In this document: positions 53,001 through 63,646 of the stretch, in pieces
Numbering within the stretch: the first letter of the stretch is position 1
Layout of the letters: each line of letters opens with the position of its first letter
Assembly (NCBI GenBank): GCA_017311315.1
Contig: CM029654.1
Coordinates: forward strand, 930,001 to 994,000
Reading direction: 5' to 3'
From: Dendrocalamus latiflorus
Lineage: Eukaryota; Streptophyta; Magnoliopsida; Poales; Poaceae
Length of the DNA: 64,000 nt
Notes under the pieces: generated by a model
What the model was told of the DNA's origin: nothing
The model's database searches: none
What the model saw: the letters and a program-made list of their open reading frames with translations, nothing else
Position numbers and translations under genes: made by a program

Positions 53001-56000
53001 TCAACAATGTCCTTGTCTCCCCAAAACTTATTAAGAATCTCATTTCTGTTCGCAAGTTTACTTCCGACAATAACTGTTCTGTTGAGTTTGACCCCACTGG
53101 CTGTTCTGTGAAGGATCTTCGGTCTCGGAACGTGATCATCAGGTGCGATAGCTCCGGGCCGCTATACCCTCTGCATCCTCCCGTCGCCGAGTCCTTCCTC
53201 GCCGTGTCCTCCGCCCCTCTTTGGCATCGCCGACTTGGTCATCCCGGTCATGACGTTTTGTCTAAGTTAGCAAGATCAGCAGTCTTACCTTCATGTAATA
53301 AAATCATTGGTTCTCCTATGTGTCATGCATGCCAATTGGGTCGACATGTTCGTCTTCCTTTCCCTATGTCAACCTCCCGTGCTTCACACACCTTTGATCT
53401 TATACACTGTGACCTTTGGACGTCACCTGTTGAAAGTGTTTCTGGTTATAAATATTACTTGCTCATTCTCGATGATTCCTCACATCATCTGTGGACTTTT
53501 CCCCTTCGGCTCAAATCTGACACATTCACGACCCTTGCTAACTTCTTCTCCTTTGTTTCCACTCAGTTCAGCACCACCATCAAGGCAGTCCAGTGCGACA
53601 ACGGCCGCGAGTTTGACAACTCTAGCACCCGCACGTTCTTCCTCACTCATGGTGTTCACCTCCGCATGTCCTGCCCCTACACCTCCCAACAGAATGGTAA
53701 AGCTGAGCGCATCATTCGTTCTATCAACAATGTCATCCGCTCACTTCTGTTTCAGGCATCCATGCCACCATCCTATTGGGTTGAGGCTCTGACCACTGCC
53801 ACTCACCTCCTCAACATTCTACCTACCAAGACGCTGAACTTCTCCACACCACATCATGCTCTTTTTGGGTCTCCACCATCCTATGAGCATCTTCGCGTTT
53901 TTGGGTGCAAATGCTACCCAAATCTCGCTGCCACAGCTTCCCACAAACTTGCTCCTCGTTCTGCCCTGTGTACCTTCCTTGGCTACTCCACCCACCATAA
54001 GGGATATCGATGTCTCGACATGACCTCCAATCGGGTCTACCTCTCCCGTCATGTCACTTTTGATGAAACATCGTTTCCTTTTGCCGATCTCCCTTCCACC
54101 CCCTCCTCGACTGATTTTCACTTTCTGGATGACTACACTAATCCGGTGCCGGCACCTATAGGACCGTCATCCACCTCTTTGCCTGCAGGTCTCCCCGCGC
54201 GACAGAGTCTCGCCCGTGCTGACGTCCCTGCGCCCAGGCCACGCGCGGCCCGGACACTGCCGTGCCTGCCACCGCCGAGGATACTGCAACACCAACTCTG
54301 CCACACACGCCAATGGGAGTCACTGTGTTCCCTTCGGCTCCACCGCCCGCACCCGCACAGCCACGTGCGGCCGCCGCCTCCTCCACACCGCCATGTGTGG
54401 CCCCGACGTGCGACCGCCGTGTTCGCCATGTCTACACCCGGCGACCGCCGCTGGTGCCCCCGAGCGCGACAGCAGCGCCTTCTCCGGCACCAGGCGCGGT
54501 GCTCCCCCTGGCGCAGCTTCCCCCGGGTGCCGTGCCAGTCTCTCCCGTCCGGAATCAACACCCGATGACAACGCGCGCCAAGTCCGGGTTTCGGCTTCCT
54601 GCCCTCTACCTTGCCTCGCAACTATCGCCTGTGCCTCGGACGTATCGCACCGCCCTCACCGACCCCAATTGGCGGGTGGCGATGGAGGACGAGTACGCTG
54701 CCCTCTTGCAGAACCACACATGGGATTTAGTTCCCCGCCCAGCCAAGGCTAATGTTGTTTCCGGCAAGTGGATCTTCAAACATAAGCTCAAGGCGGATGG
54801 CTCTCTCGAGCGGTACAAAGCTCGTTGGGTACTACGTGGCTTTACGCAGCGCCCAGGAGTGGATTATGCCGAGACATTCAGCCCAGTTGTGAAGCCAGCA
54901 ACAGTTCGTACAGTGCTTGCTCTCGCTCTCTCCAGGCAGTGGCCGATTCACCAACTTGATGTGAAGAACGCTTTCCTTCATGGGACCTTATCTGAGACTG
55001 TTTATTGCTCACAGCCATCCGGATTCGAGGATCCTGCTCACCCGGGGTTTGTCTGCCACCTAAACAAATCACTCTATGGTCTCAAGCAGGCTCCCCGTGC
55101 ATGGTACAGCCGGTTTGCCTCATATCTGCTATCCCTTGGATTTCTTGAGGCAAAGACTGACACCTCCCTGTTTGTTTACCACCGAGGCTCGGAGACTGTC
55201 TACCTGCTCCTTTATGTTGATGACATCGTTCTCACCGCCTCATCTGCCGGACTACTACGTCGCATCATCACGGCCTTACAGCACGAGTTCGCTATGAAGG
55301 ACCTTGGTGAGCTTCATCACTTCTTGGGGATGCATGTACAGAAGTGCAGTGGTGGTCTTCTCCTCTCCCAGCGCCAGTACATGACGGACATCCTGGAGCG
55401 CGCTGGCATGGCTGAGTGCAAACCCTGCACCACCCCTGTTGACACAAATCCGAAAGTGTCCGCCTCAGACGGTGTTCCTGTCACTAATCCCAGTGATTAC
55501 CGCAGTTTAGCCGGGGCTCTTCAGTATCTCACCTTCACCAGGCCGGACATTTCGTATGCAGTTCAGCAGGTGTGCCTTCATATGCACGATCCTCGAGAGC
55601 CTCACCTTGCTGCCCTCAAGCGGATTCTTCGGTACATACGTGGCACTCTCCACTTGGGACTCTTTCTTCAGCCATCGTCGCAGTCCAATCTCGTGGTCTA
55701 CTCTGACGCTGACTGGGCCGGTTGTCCGGACACACGCAAGTCTACCTCCGGCTATGCCGTGTTCCTTGGGGATAACCTGATTTCCTGGTCCTCCAAACGT
55801 CAGAACACAGTTTCACGTTCCAGCGCAGAGGCTGAGTACCGCGGTGTGGCGAATGCTGTTGCTGAGGCCTCTTGGCTACGCCACCTTCTGGTGGAGCTGC
55901 ACACTCCACCTCAGCAGACTACCTTGGTGTATTGCGACAACGTCAGTTCAGTCTATATGTCCTCCAACCCCGTACAGCATCAGCGCACCAAGCACATTGA

Positions 56001-57679
56001 GATTGACCTTCACTTCGTTCGCGAGAAAGTGGCACTTGGTGATATTCGTGTTCTGCATGTTCCCACCACTTCACAGTATGCTGACATCTTCACCAAGGGC
56101 CTTCCTTCTTCCGTGTTCAGTGAGTTTAGGTCCAGTCTAAACGTCCGAGGTGCGGACGCTACGACTGCGGGGGGGTGTTAGACAGGTGTTATGTACAGCT
56201 GTGTATGGCTGTTGGGCTCATGTGCCCATATGCCTTTAGTCTTTTTCTGTTAGAGTCTCCAGGCTTTCTGTTAGGGTCTCCAGGATTGATCCCTTGTCTG
56301 TTAGACCTAACCCTAGACTCTCTGGCCTTTATATACACCCTGTACTGCTGGCTGTTTCACTTGAGAATACAATCAATACACTCTGTTCTCCTACAAGAAC
56401 AATTCATATTGAATACGCAATTTTACATGTGAGCAACGGTTGCTCATTTGCAAGAATCAGATCATCAAGAAGAGCAGGAAAATTCTATACCCAAACTCTA
56501 CTTTGTGTATTTACAAATGGTGAACAGTGTGATAAAGGTTGGCACATGCCGTTGTGTTCACCAGATCTGTGTTCTTTTTAATAGAGTAGGGCAGTTCTAA
56601 GTTGTAACTATCAACCCCAGAATCTGATGTACATGCCATTACCATATTGATTCTAGAACACTGAGAAATGATGATCTGATGAAAATTACGAAGAGATAAT
56701 GTATCTTATAAAGAGAATGCATTTCAAACATTCAGTTATCCATGCTTAAGACTGGGGCAACAAACTAGTGTTTATGTTTTGGACTAGGAAAAAATGCTTA
56801 ATTTATCCCTGAAACCATCCGAACATTCTCATCTCGACGGAATCCAAATTAGCCCGTGCATGACTGCGTGAGCTAACGCATAAAACAACGAATTGAGGAG
56901 AGAATATGTGCGTCCCAAACTCATGAAATGGAATGAAATGTCACCTGGGATCATCCCCATCATCCTCATCATCAGTATCACCATCATGCTCCATCGCTCG
57001 CCCTACTAAACAACAACAGACTAAGCAACATACCAAAAGGAGTGAAAAAACGTGACTGAGTTCTGAAAAGTATCTCTTTTGCACTCACAGTCACCGATGC
57101 CCGCGAGCGCCATGAGCCGCCCGGCAACGTCGCGCTCCCCGGCGTCCTGCAGGGCCCGCGCGTACGCCTCGTCGTCCTCGTACCGCGCGGGGTCCACCTC
57201 AGCCCCCTCCGCGTCGCCCACCTCCTCGTCCTCGTCGAGCGCCGCCTCCTCCTCATAATCGCTCCGCTCGTCGCCTTCGAGCACCTCCTCTTCCTCGTCG
57301 TAGTCGTAGCTCCCGGCGTCCGAGGTCGCGTACTCGCTTCCCTCCCCGCCGTGCACGCTCAGCAGCATGTACGCCCGCTCCTGCGCCGCCAACCAACCCC
57401 AAAACTAGGAGTTAGCCGCAACTCCCAAAACCCCCAGGCCAGGACCGGGCGCAATCAACCCGGCGAGATCCCGACGCTTACCTGCTCCTGGAGTACGCGG
57501 GCGAGGGCGAGGTCGGCCTCCTCCTGGCTTAAGCTGGTAAACGGCCGCCTCGCCACCGCCACCGCGGCCGCCGCGGCAGAAACGTCGTCCCCTCCGGCTG
57601 CGGCGGGAGGATTGGGGGTAGGGTTCTGGTCGGGGCTGGGCATCTCGGCGCCGCCGCCGCTTCGCTTGGAGCCGTCCAT
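50009..57679 (-). CDS. BIG BROTHER-related RING-H2 E3 ubiquitin ligase
   Basis: Seven minus-strand exons: 57482-57679, 57089-57380, 56945-57002 (or -57005), 50776-50817, 50548-50669, 50355-50463, 50009-50062 (stop TGA). Starts MDGSKRSGGG. An acidic stretch and the ARALQDAGERDVAGRLMALAG block are followed by DAWEDVDPDEYSYE, ELVALGEVVGTESRGLS, then the RING-H2 domain CVICRVEFEEGESL, PCKHSYHSECINQWL, VCPMC (all eight zinc ligands present). It would transfer ubiquitin from an E2 to substrates; the Arabidopsis BIG BROTHER family limits organ growth. All junctions are GT-AG. Odd: exons 1-3 total 548 nt (551 with the other acceptor), leaving two bases, whereas exon 4 reads in phase 0, so the frame does not close at the exon 3/4 junction. 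The 6.1-kb intron there holds a copia element. The gene may be intact with a missed micro-exon, miscalled by one base, or broken. Confidence 0.85.
50984..51202 (+). repeat. 5' LTR of copia element 2
   Basis: 219 bp, begins TGTTAGACAGG and ends CTCCTACA; a TTTATATAC TATA-like box lies near 51136. One base shorter than the 3' LTR. Confidence 0.95.
51257..56181 (+). pseudogene. Copia gag-pol with two frameshifts
   Basis: The first segment starts at 51257 (MSGELPPPAP...) and stops at 51540-51542. The main gag, protease and integrase run in another frame to a stop at 54566-54568; the RT/RNase H part runs in a third frame to about 56181. Shifts therefore lie between about 51485-51541 and near 54230-54262. 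Domains: UBN2-type gag; protease WYFDSGATSH (catalytic Asp present); integrase zinc site WHRRLGH...CHAC and core HCDLW, QCDNGREF, NGKAERI; RT with LLYVDDI; RNase H with SDADWAG, SAEAEY and YCDN. No CCHC knuckle is visible: a Gly/Arg-rich stretch and then a Pro/Ala-rich stretch with WPSLYNPWTGTIQMW replace it. Codons are very GC-rich compared with the flanking intron. Confidence 0.9.
56176..56395 (+). repeat. 3' LTR of copia element 2
   Basis: 220 bp, one base longer than the 5' LTR, otherwise identical by eye. Followed by the AGAAC target duplication. Confidence 0.95.
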
Positions 57680-57988
57680 GGGCGGGCGGGACCGCGGGAG
57701 GAGGGAGAGATTGGAGGAGAGAAAGGGAAGAGTAGCGGCGTGGGTTGACGTCACGGAAGCGCTCGGCCAGCTTACGAGGACGAGGCGGGCGAAGTGTTCT
57801 GGTTTGGATCGTGGAGCCAGCTCAGCCCGGGGTTTCCCACTTAATTGCAGCTCGGTTTTACTGTGGGTCCCACACGGGAGATTTTTCTTTTTTTTTTCTA
57901 CTTTTCTTTTGGAAGTCAATGCCTCTCCGTATGGAATTCGAAGACCGGGTTTTTTTACTTAAAGTTGTTTATGGACTATGGTTATACT
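57680..57988 (-). promoter_or_regulatory. RING gene 5' flank
   Basis: About 300 bp upstream of the start codon of the leftward RING gene: GC-rich near the gene, then AT-rich up to a copia LTR remnant at 57989. It presumably holds the 5' UTR and core promoter. No definite element is placed. Confidence 0.4.
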
Positions 57989-58146
57989 TGTTAAGGATAT
58001 AATAGGTTTATTATTCATTTCCTTTCCTGATATGTCTTGGTTTCCTTATCTTATCTGTATATAGTATATTTCTTTGTATATCCATTTGTACTTTCTATAT
58101 ATATTACCCTTTAAGCCACATAAATATATACACAATATTCATAACA
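57989..58146 (+). mobile_element. Copia-type LTR remnant with primer-binding site
   Basis: 158 bp beginning TGTTAAGGATATAATAGG and ending ATTCATAACA, followed at once by TGGTATCAGAG (58147-58157), the tRNA-iMet primer site. That junction is typical of a copia 5' LTR. About 220 bp of GC-rich leader with repeated CCGCCTGAGC/CTGCTCAGGC motifs follows, then a hAT element at 58391. No second LTR or coding domain was found, so it is truncated. Confidence 0.65.
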
Positions 58147-58390
58147 TGGTATCAGAGTTAGAGCTATGATCTTGTCTTCCGCTATCTTCGTTGTTGCCGC
58201 CCAGGCCGGCTCCGCCTGAGCACCCGCTGCTCAGGCTGTCGCCACCGCTGACAGGGCCGTCTCCGCCTGAGCCACCGCTGCTCAGGCCATCGTCGTCTCC
58301 GCTCGAGCCACCACTGCTTAGGCCGTCGCCGTCTCCATCGAGCCGCAGCCGCCGCTTGGGCCGGATCTATGCAAAACGGGGGACGTGGAC

Positions 58391-58820
58391 TAGGGGTGAA
58401 AACGGGTCGGGTTAATCCCGACCGATCCGGCACCGAATTCGATTGGTACCGAATCCGGAGAAAAAAATATGGGTTAGGATATGGTAACAGCAATATCCGT
58501 CCGAATCCGATACGTCTTCAAGTATGATTTCAGGTTAGTGCTACTATTTGACGTTTCATTTTCTTTTGTAATGGTAAAATAAAATCTTCCACATCAGCTA
58601 TTAAATAGTAACATCAAGTCAGTGCGTCCTACTCCATTTACTGCACTGTATGCATTCCTTACAAACAAGTAGGGGTGCAAACTAATTGGGTTAATCCCGA
58701 CCGATCCGACACCGAATCCGATTGGTACCGAATCCGATTGATACCGAATCCGGAGAAAAAATATGGGTTAGGATATGATAACAGTAATATCCGTCCGAAT
58801 CCGATCCGTTTTCACCCCTA
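58391..58820. mobile_element. hAT-like MITE, group D, with duplicated left end
   Basis: 430 bp. Inverted end TAGGGGTGAAAACGG at both sides (right complement TAGGGGTGAAAACGG). A perfect 8-bp duplication ACGTGGAC flanks it (58383-58390 and 58821-58828). Internally, a second left end begins at 58670 (TAGGGGTGCAAAC...) followed by a near copy of the first 130 bp, so it contains a partial tandem duplication. Subterminal CCGA/TCGG-type repeats. Inserted in the copia remnant's leader region. Confidence 0.85.
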
Positions 58821-58828
58821 ACGTGGAC

Positions 58829-60387
58829 AGGCTGAGAAGCAAGGAACAACGTGGATGGCCTGAGCACTTGCCAATTTTTCTAGCCTTAATACATTTATGA
58901 TTCGTAGCAAGATGACGTGGGCAGTAAAACTCAGAAGAGTGGGCAACTCTGGAGGAGGCAAGGGTGGGTTGGGGAATAATAATACTAGCAGCGGAAGCAC
59001 GGCGTACGCCGCGCTAGCTACTGTGTGGACCGAAGCAAAAGAGCCAACAATTCGTGTGAGGCTTTTCTGAAAAAATCAAGGGCCCATACGTAATTCAGGA
59101 AAAAGCAAAGTTTTTTCTGGAAGAAATCAAGGACCCGTACGTAATTTCAAGAAAACTACGGGGCTTTATCAATTGCAAAAAATTGTCGCCTACCTTTCCG
59201 CCGCGCTAGCTACTACATGGACCGAATTAAGAGTCAATAATTCGTAAGGGAGCTTTTGTGGAAAAATCAAGGGTTCACGTGTATTTACAAGAACAACAGA
59301 AGGTTTTTCTAAAAAAACAAAGGATCCGTGCATAATTATGAGAAAACTGCAGGGCTTGGTCTTTCTGAAAAAAATTAAGGATCTATATGTAATTTCAGAA
59401 AGTGAAGGGCCTTATCACAAAATTGCTTGTGCGGCAAGGGTCTTTTTGTAAGAAATAAGGACCTATATGCAAAGCTGGAAACCCGGGGTATTTTTTTTTG
59501 CAAAATACGTGATGTGGCCCGGGGTGTCATTAGCTTACGGAATGGAAGGGAGAAGTTTGGAACTTGCGGCCGACTTCTAACTTGCCGGCGAAGGTTCAAA
59601 GAAGCAGCCGGCATCCTCACGGCAAGTAAGACATGCATGGGGGATTATGCTGATGCATGCAGGTGCCAACTCGTGTTCTTGCACGGGTGCGCCATGGACG
59701 CCTTAATGTTCTTGAGGTGTTCCTAGGCTAAGCTGATAACTGTTACCAAACCAAGTTCGCTTAGGGTATGACTGTTTTCTTTCTTCATCTCCTCTCCGGT
59801 AGGAGATACGCGCGTATACCAAAATACTCTGGATTATAAATATAGAGGGAGGCTATCGTTAACCAAAAAAAAAAAAAAGTCATATCAATAAAGAAATCTT
59901 GGGATTGCTTTCTCGTCTCTTGTCTTAATAGTTTACTTACCTTTTCTCTTGCTAATTATCATGATTGTTCTTGCTTTTTAGTTATATTGATTAGCTATTA
60001 GATCACTCGACACTAGTTTTTCAACACGAACAAATCGCACGTCAGCTTGACAAGTTTGTTTTGAACAGAAGTAACCGGGTATTCGAATCCTACAAATGGA
60101 AGGAACATGTCATATTCAAACTCCAACACGACTCGAGCATTGGTGCTTTACACCATGTCAGTCCTTTGGCATTTGGTCATGTCCTTACGTTCTTCTTCCT
60201 CTAATACGTCACGTACCCATAGATAGCCCAATACCGTTGATGACCAGCTTAGCGTGGGCAGAATCCAGGGACAATTGACACACGCACAGATATGCTCATG
60301 CTGTCATGCAGCTTCGCGTTTCAAAAGGTAAGATGCGGGCTTGCACTGTTGCACAAGCAAGAATCCTGGCAAGTCCAATGCTTAACA
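58829..60387. other. Intergenic with ~193-bp duplication
   Basis: No gene. Two diverged copies of a segment starting CGCCGCGCTAGCTACT lie at about 59008 and 59201, each with AATTCGT, AAAAATCAAGGG and GTTTTTCT blocks. Further AATCAAGG...CGTA-type motifs recur to about 59470. A poly-A tract (59862-59877) is visible. Confidence 0.45.
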
Positions 60388-60392
60388 GCTAC

Positions 60393-63300
60393 TGAAACAA
60401 ACCAAATCTGAAAAATTTCAAAAATCTGAAATTGAATTGAATTTTGGTTTTTGCTTTACTCTCTTGCTTCATCAACCTATTCCTCACCAATCTCAATCAC
60501 CAGCTGCCCCAAATCCCTACCATTTCAACTGGATCGGAGAGAGGGAGTGTCAGCTCTGTACATGACCGAAAAAGTTCACCGCCTCCCCAAAATCCCGCCG
60601 CCACTCACGAACTCTTCGTGACCACCCACACCAGTGCTTTCCCCGCCAGCTCCCCGCTTTGGACGGCCGCCCGTCCCCTCTGCGTGCGCCACCGCCATTC
60701 CACGCCAACGGACGTCGCCACCTCTACAGCGCGGACAAGCTCCCCTTTCCACCTCCCCCTCTGCCACCCTGACGCTCTGCACCGACCAAACAAGCGTGGC
60801 AACGCCCGCCGATCGCCACGCAACGCCACCGCCGTGGATGAGCTCGAGGCCGAACCGCCTTAACCATGCCATATAAGCGGCCGAGCTCTCCCAAGCCGAG
60901 CGTCACAACCCTCCACCACCCACTCGACGCCCTAGAGCCTCCATTGCCGCCCCCATCGTCGGTAATCACAAAAATCCTCAATCGTGAACCCTAGATCAAT
61001 GTCGGTCTTCCGGTCAATCATACTCCAATTCTCTTCGCCTACGGCTTCACCATAACCCTACAAGCAAACCCCGACCGCCGCTTTAACCTCCCGAAGCCTC
61101 ATCTTCCCCGGCACCGTGAGCACCCCACCGCCGCATCCACCTCTCCGTGGCTAGCTTTGCACGGCCCTCCCCGACCCAAACCAACCTGCCCACTAGCTTC
61201 CCCTACTCTTTCTAATGCTCAAACGCCAAAACCCGGCCCTCAAAACCCTAGAAATCCGTTTTGGCCGTTAGGATCCGTACCGAGCTCACCACCTCGCCGC
61301 CGGCGAACGCCGCCTCCGCCGGCCCGACCACCGCCAAAAATGGGTTCCCCGTGCCGTCCCGAGTCCATCCATGCCCTTCGCCACCGTCGCAAGTTCTTCC
61401 ACCGCCGCCGCAAGCCGCTGCCGGTCTCCTCTGCTCTTTTGTGTGCGCCCAGGCAGGAGGTTGAAGACGACCGAGCCACCAGCGCCTGACCGCAACCGCC
61501 CGCGCCATCTGGTCGCACCGCGTCACCCGCGCCCGACGCGCCCGCCCCTCGCCGACCGCGCCACCCCGCCTCCGACCGCGCCCGACCGCACCGCCTTCGC
61601 TCCCGACGCGCCCGCGCCCGCGTCCGACCGAGCCACCCGCGCCCCGCGTCCGACCGCGCCACCCCGCCCACGCCCGCGCCCGACCGCGTCCGCTCGAGCC
61701 AGCCGCGTCGCCCGCACCCGTTCGGCCGAGTCCAAACCGCCCGACCGAGCCGCTTTTACTCGGTTGAGTCCAGCCCACTCGCCCGAGCCCGTTGCACCCG
61801 ATGAATAGTAACCGACCGAGCCCAATGAACAGTAAACCGACCCAAAGCCCAAAATACAAGTTTATACTCCCCGGATTCGTCTCGAGCCCACCAACCCAAA
61901 TCCAAGGCCCATTTCTCCATATGACCCTCCTATAAGCCCAAATCTCAATTTATTTGAATTTTATCGGATTTTCTTTCTTTATTTTATTTCTTTATTCCTA
62001 GCTCATTCCTTCAGGCATGGAATTGATTTATGTTATTTGATTTGCGCTAGTTTCCGGAGTCGAAGATCCGAAGGACCAGGAGGGAGAAGCTCAAGCCCAG
62101 GTCCAGCCCGCTGAAGAATTTGAACTTGTGGAAATCGTAGAATCGCAAGGCAAGTCACACATACCTCGATCATATTGAACCTATCATGTCTCTATTTAAT
62201 TATTTAGCAGTATTTCTATTATGTTATTTTAAGTCATTATTTTGTGTATAATTACTGTTTAGAATGACATAACTTATTAGTTATGACCTACCACCCAAAA
62301 AGCCCCATTTAAATTGATGACCATAATCATGTTGATAAACATAGTAGTATTAAATATAATAGCGATACAAACATGGTAGTTAGGAAATCATCAAATATTT
62401 CTACGGTTAAGGTTTTTGGTATTTGTTTAGAGCTTTAAAAATATGGATCTAGGGTGAGTGAGGATCACAGATGTGGATCCGAAGACCTTATCCTAGGGTG
62501 GAGGTTTGGGTGAGGAATGGTGGTAGTACGGGAAGGTACTGAATATGGGTTTGTAAATAGATGATGCCTCAAGGAAAAATATAAGGACTAGACCCTTATG
62601 CTGAGTAAAGAACATAGAATCCGCCTAATCACAAGCGTTGATTTAGTCAAACCTGGTTTAATAACTGCTCAAGTTCAATTGAATCTCTGCAACTGGCGGG
62701 GGAGTCCGAGGCTGAGTCGTATGGGAGGGTGGTTAACCATACAACAGTAGGACTGCTATGAGTCGGATGTGATCTGTAGGGTCATCCGAGCTTATGGGGA
62801 TTTAGGACCTACTGGGTGGAGGCTATAAAAAGAATTGAGCAGTGAACAACCTTGTTTTCTTAACTCTGTCGCGGGAGTTGAGAGATCTTATGGATAAAGC
62901 AGGGCAACTCTGCAGAGTCATGAAATAAATGGCATTCAAATACGCCGTGCTTCCGGTTATTGAAGCTGTGTTTATTGAGTGATTCCAGCAACAAGGTATA
63001 AGTAGTGTTGAGAATGGTCTGGAAATGTTGAATATTAATCACGCTTGAAAACCCCTTTACTTAATGGAGTTGCTTTTCAAGTTTTCTTAAATAAAACTGC
63101 ATCTACACAAATAATGATCCTGTTACCCTTCTCTTGATATACATGCATTTAGTTAATGTTAAGCTCCGTGTGGCTTGCTGAGTACAGTGATTGTACTCAT
63201 ACTTGCTTAAAAACATAAATAGAAACTGTTAACTTTGAGGAGCCAGACGAAGATGAAGAGGTGGTGTACTACGAAATGGAAGAAGCTTGGGATTAGGGTC

Positions 63301-63526
63301 GTTCTCCGCTCAAGTATGCCTGTGGTGTTTCATTTTGTGTAATATATCTGAAGGCCGTTGGCCCTACTGTTAAACTTAGCTTTAAGCCCTTTTATTATAA
63401 TAAAGTCGACTTTTGTATTTGAGCTTGCGTTGGCAATGTTATTTACTCGATGGATGTAACTCACAATTGAACTATCCTGGGCAATTGCGAGGAATTCATA
63501 ACGCTCCCAAAAATGGAGGTGTTACA
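60393..63526 (+). mobile_element. Probable solo LTR, 3.1 kb
   Basis: Begins TGAAACAAACC, ends GGAGGTGTTACA, and is flanked by a 5-bp duplication GCTAC (60388-60392 and 63527-63531). There is no second copy and no internal retroelement coding, so a solo LTR formed by LTR-LTR recombination is the simplest reading. A long LTR ending in GGTGTTACA suggests a Ty3/gypsy Tekay/Del-type chromovirus, an inference from memory. An AATAAA near 63400 supports plus orientation. The 5' part (60500-61860) is GC-rich with overlapping open frames on both strands. Two short acidic open stretches (about 62049-62151 and 63233-63297) could be exons of an LTR-encoded transcript. Confidence 0.6.
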
Positions 63527-63646
63527 GCTACAACACCAGATCAAACGAAAGTGAACATAGTCATTGGAAATGCGGGAATCCCGTCTTGATCTCTCTACTG
63601 TGGAACTGCGACAACTCATCTTTTAGAAACTACGTACTCGAGAAAA

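Larger units (their letters stand above)
50984..56395 (+). mobile_element. Full-length Ty1/copia LTR retrotransposon, in RING gene intron
   Basis: 5412 bp, plus strand, antisense to the host gene. LTRs are 50984-51202 (219 bp) and 56176-56395 (220 bp), TG...CA, differing by a single base (ACCTAACCT versus ACCTAACCCT). 5-bp duplication AGAAC (50979-50983 and 56396-56400). The primer-binding site TGGTATCAGA starts at 51203; a GCGGGGGGG polypurine tract precedes the 3' LTR. The gag-pol frame is broken twice, so this copy is non-autonomous despite its young LTRs. Confidence 0.96.

Noticed and set aside
61240..61859. Overlapping open frames on both strands, Arg/Ala/Pro-rich
   Set aside because: Simple CCGCGCCCGAC-type repeats in the GC-rich part of the solo LTR; no domain.
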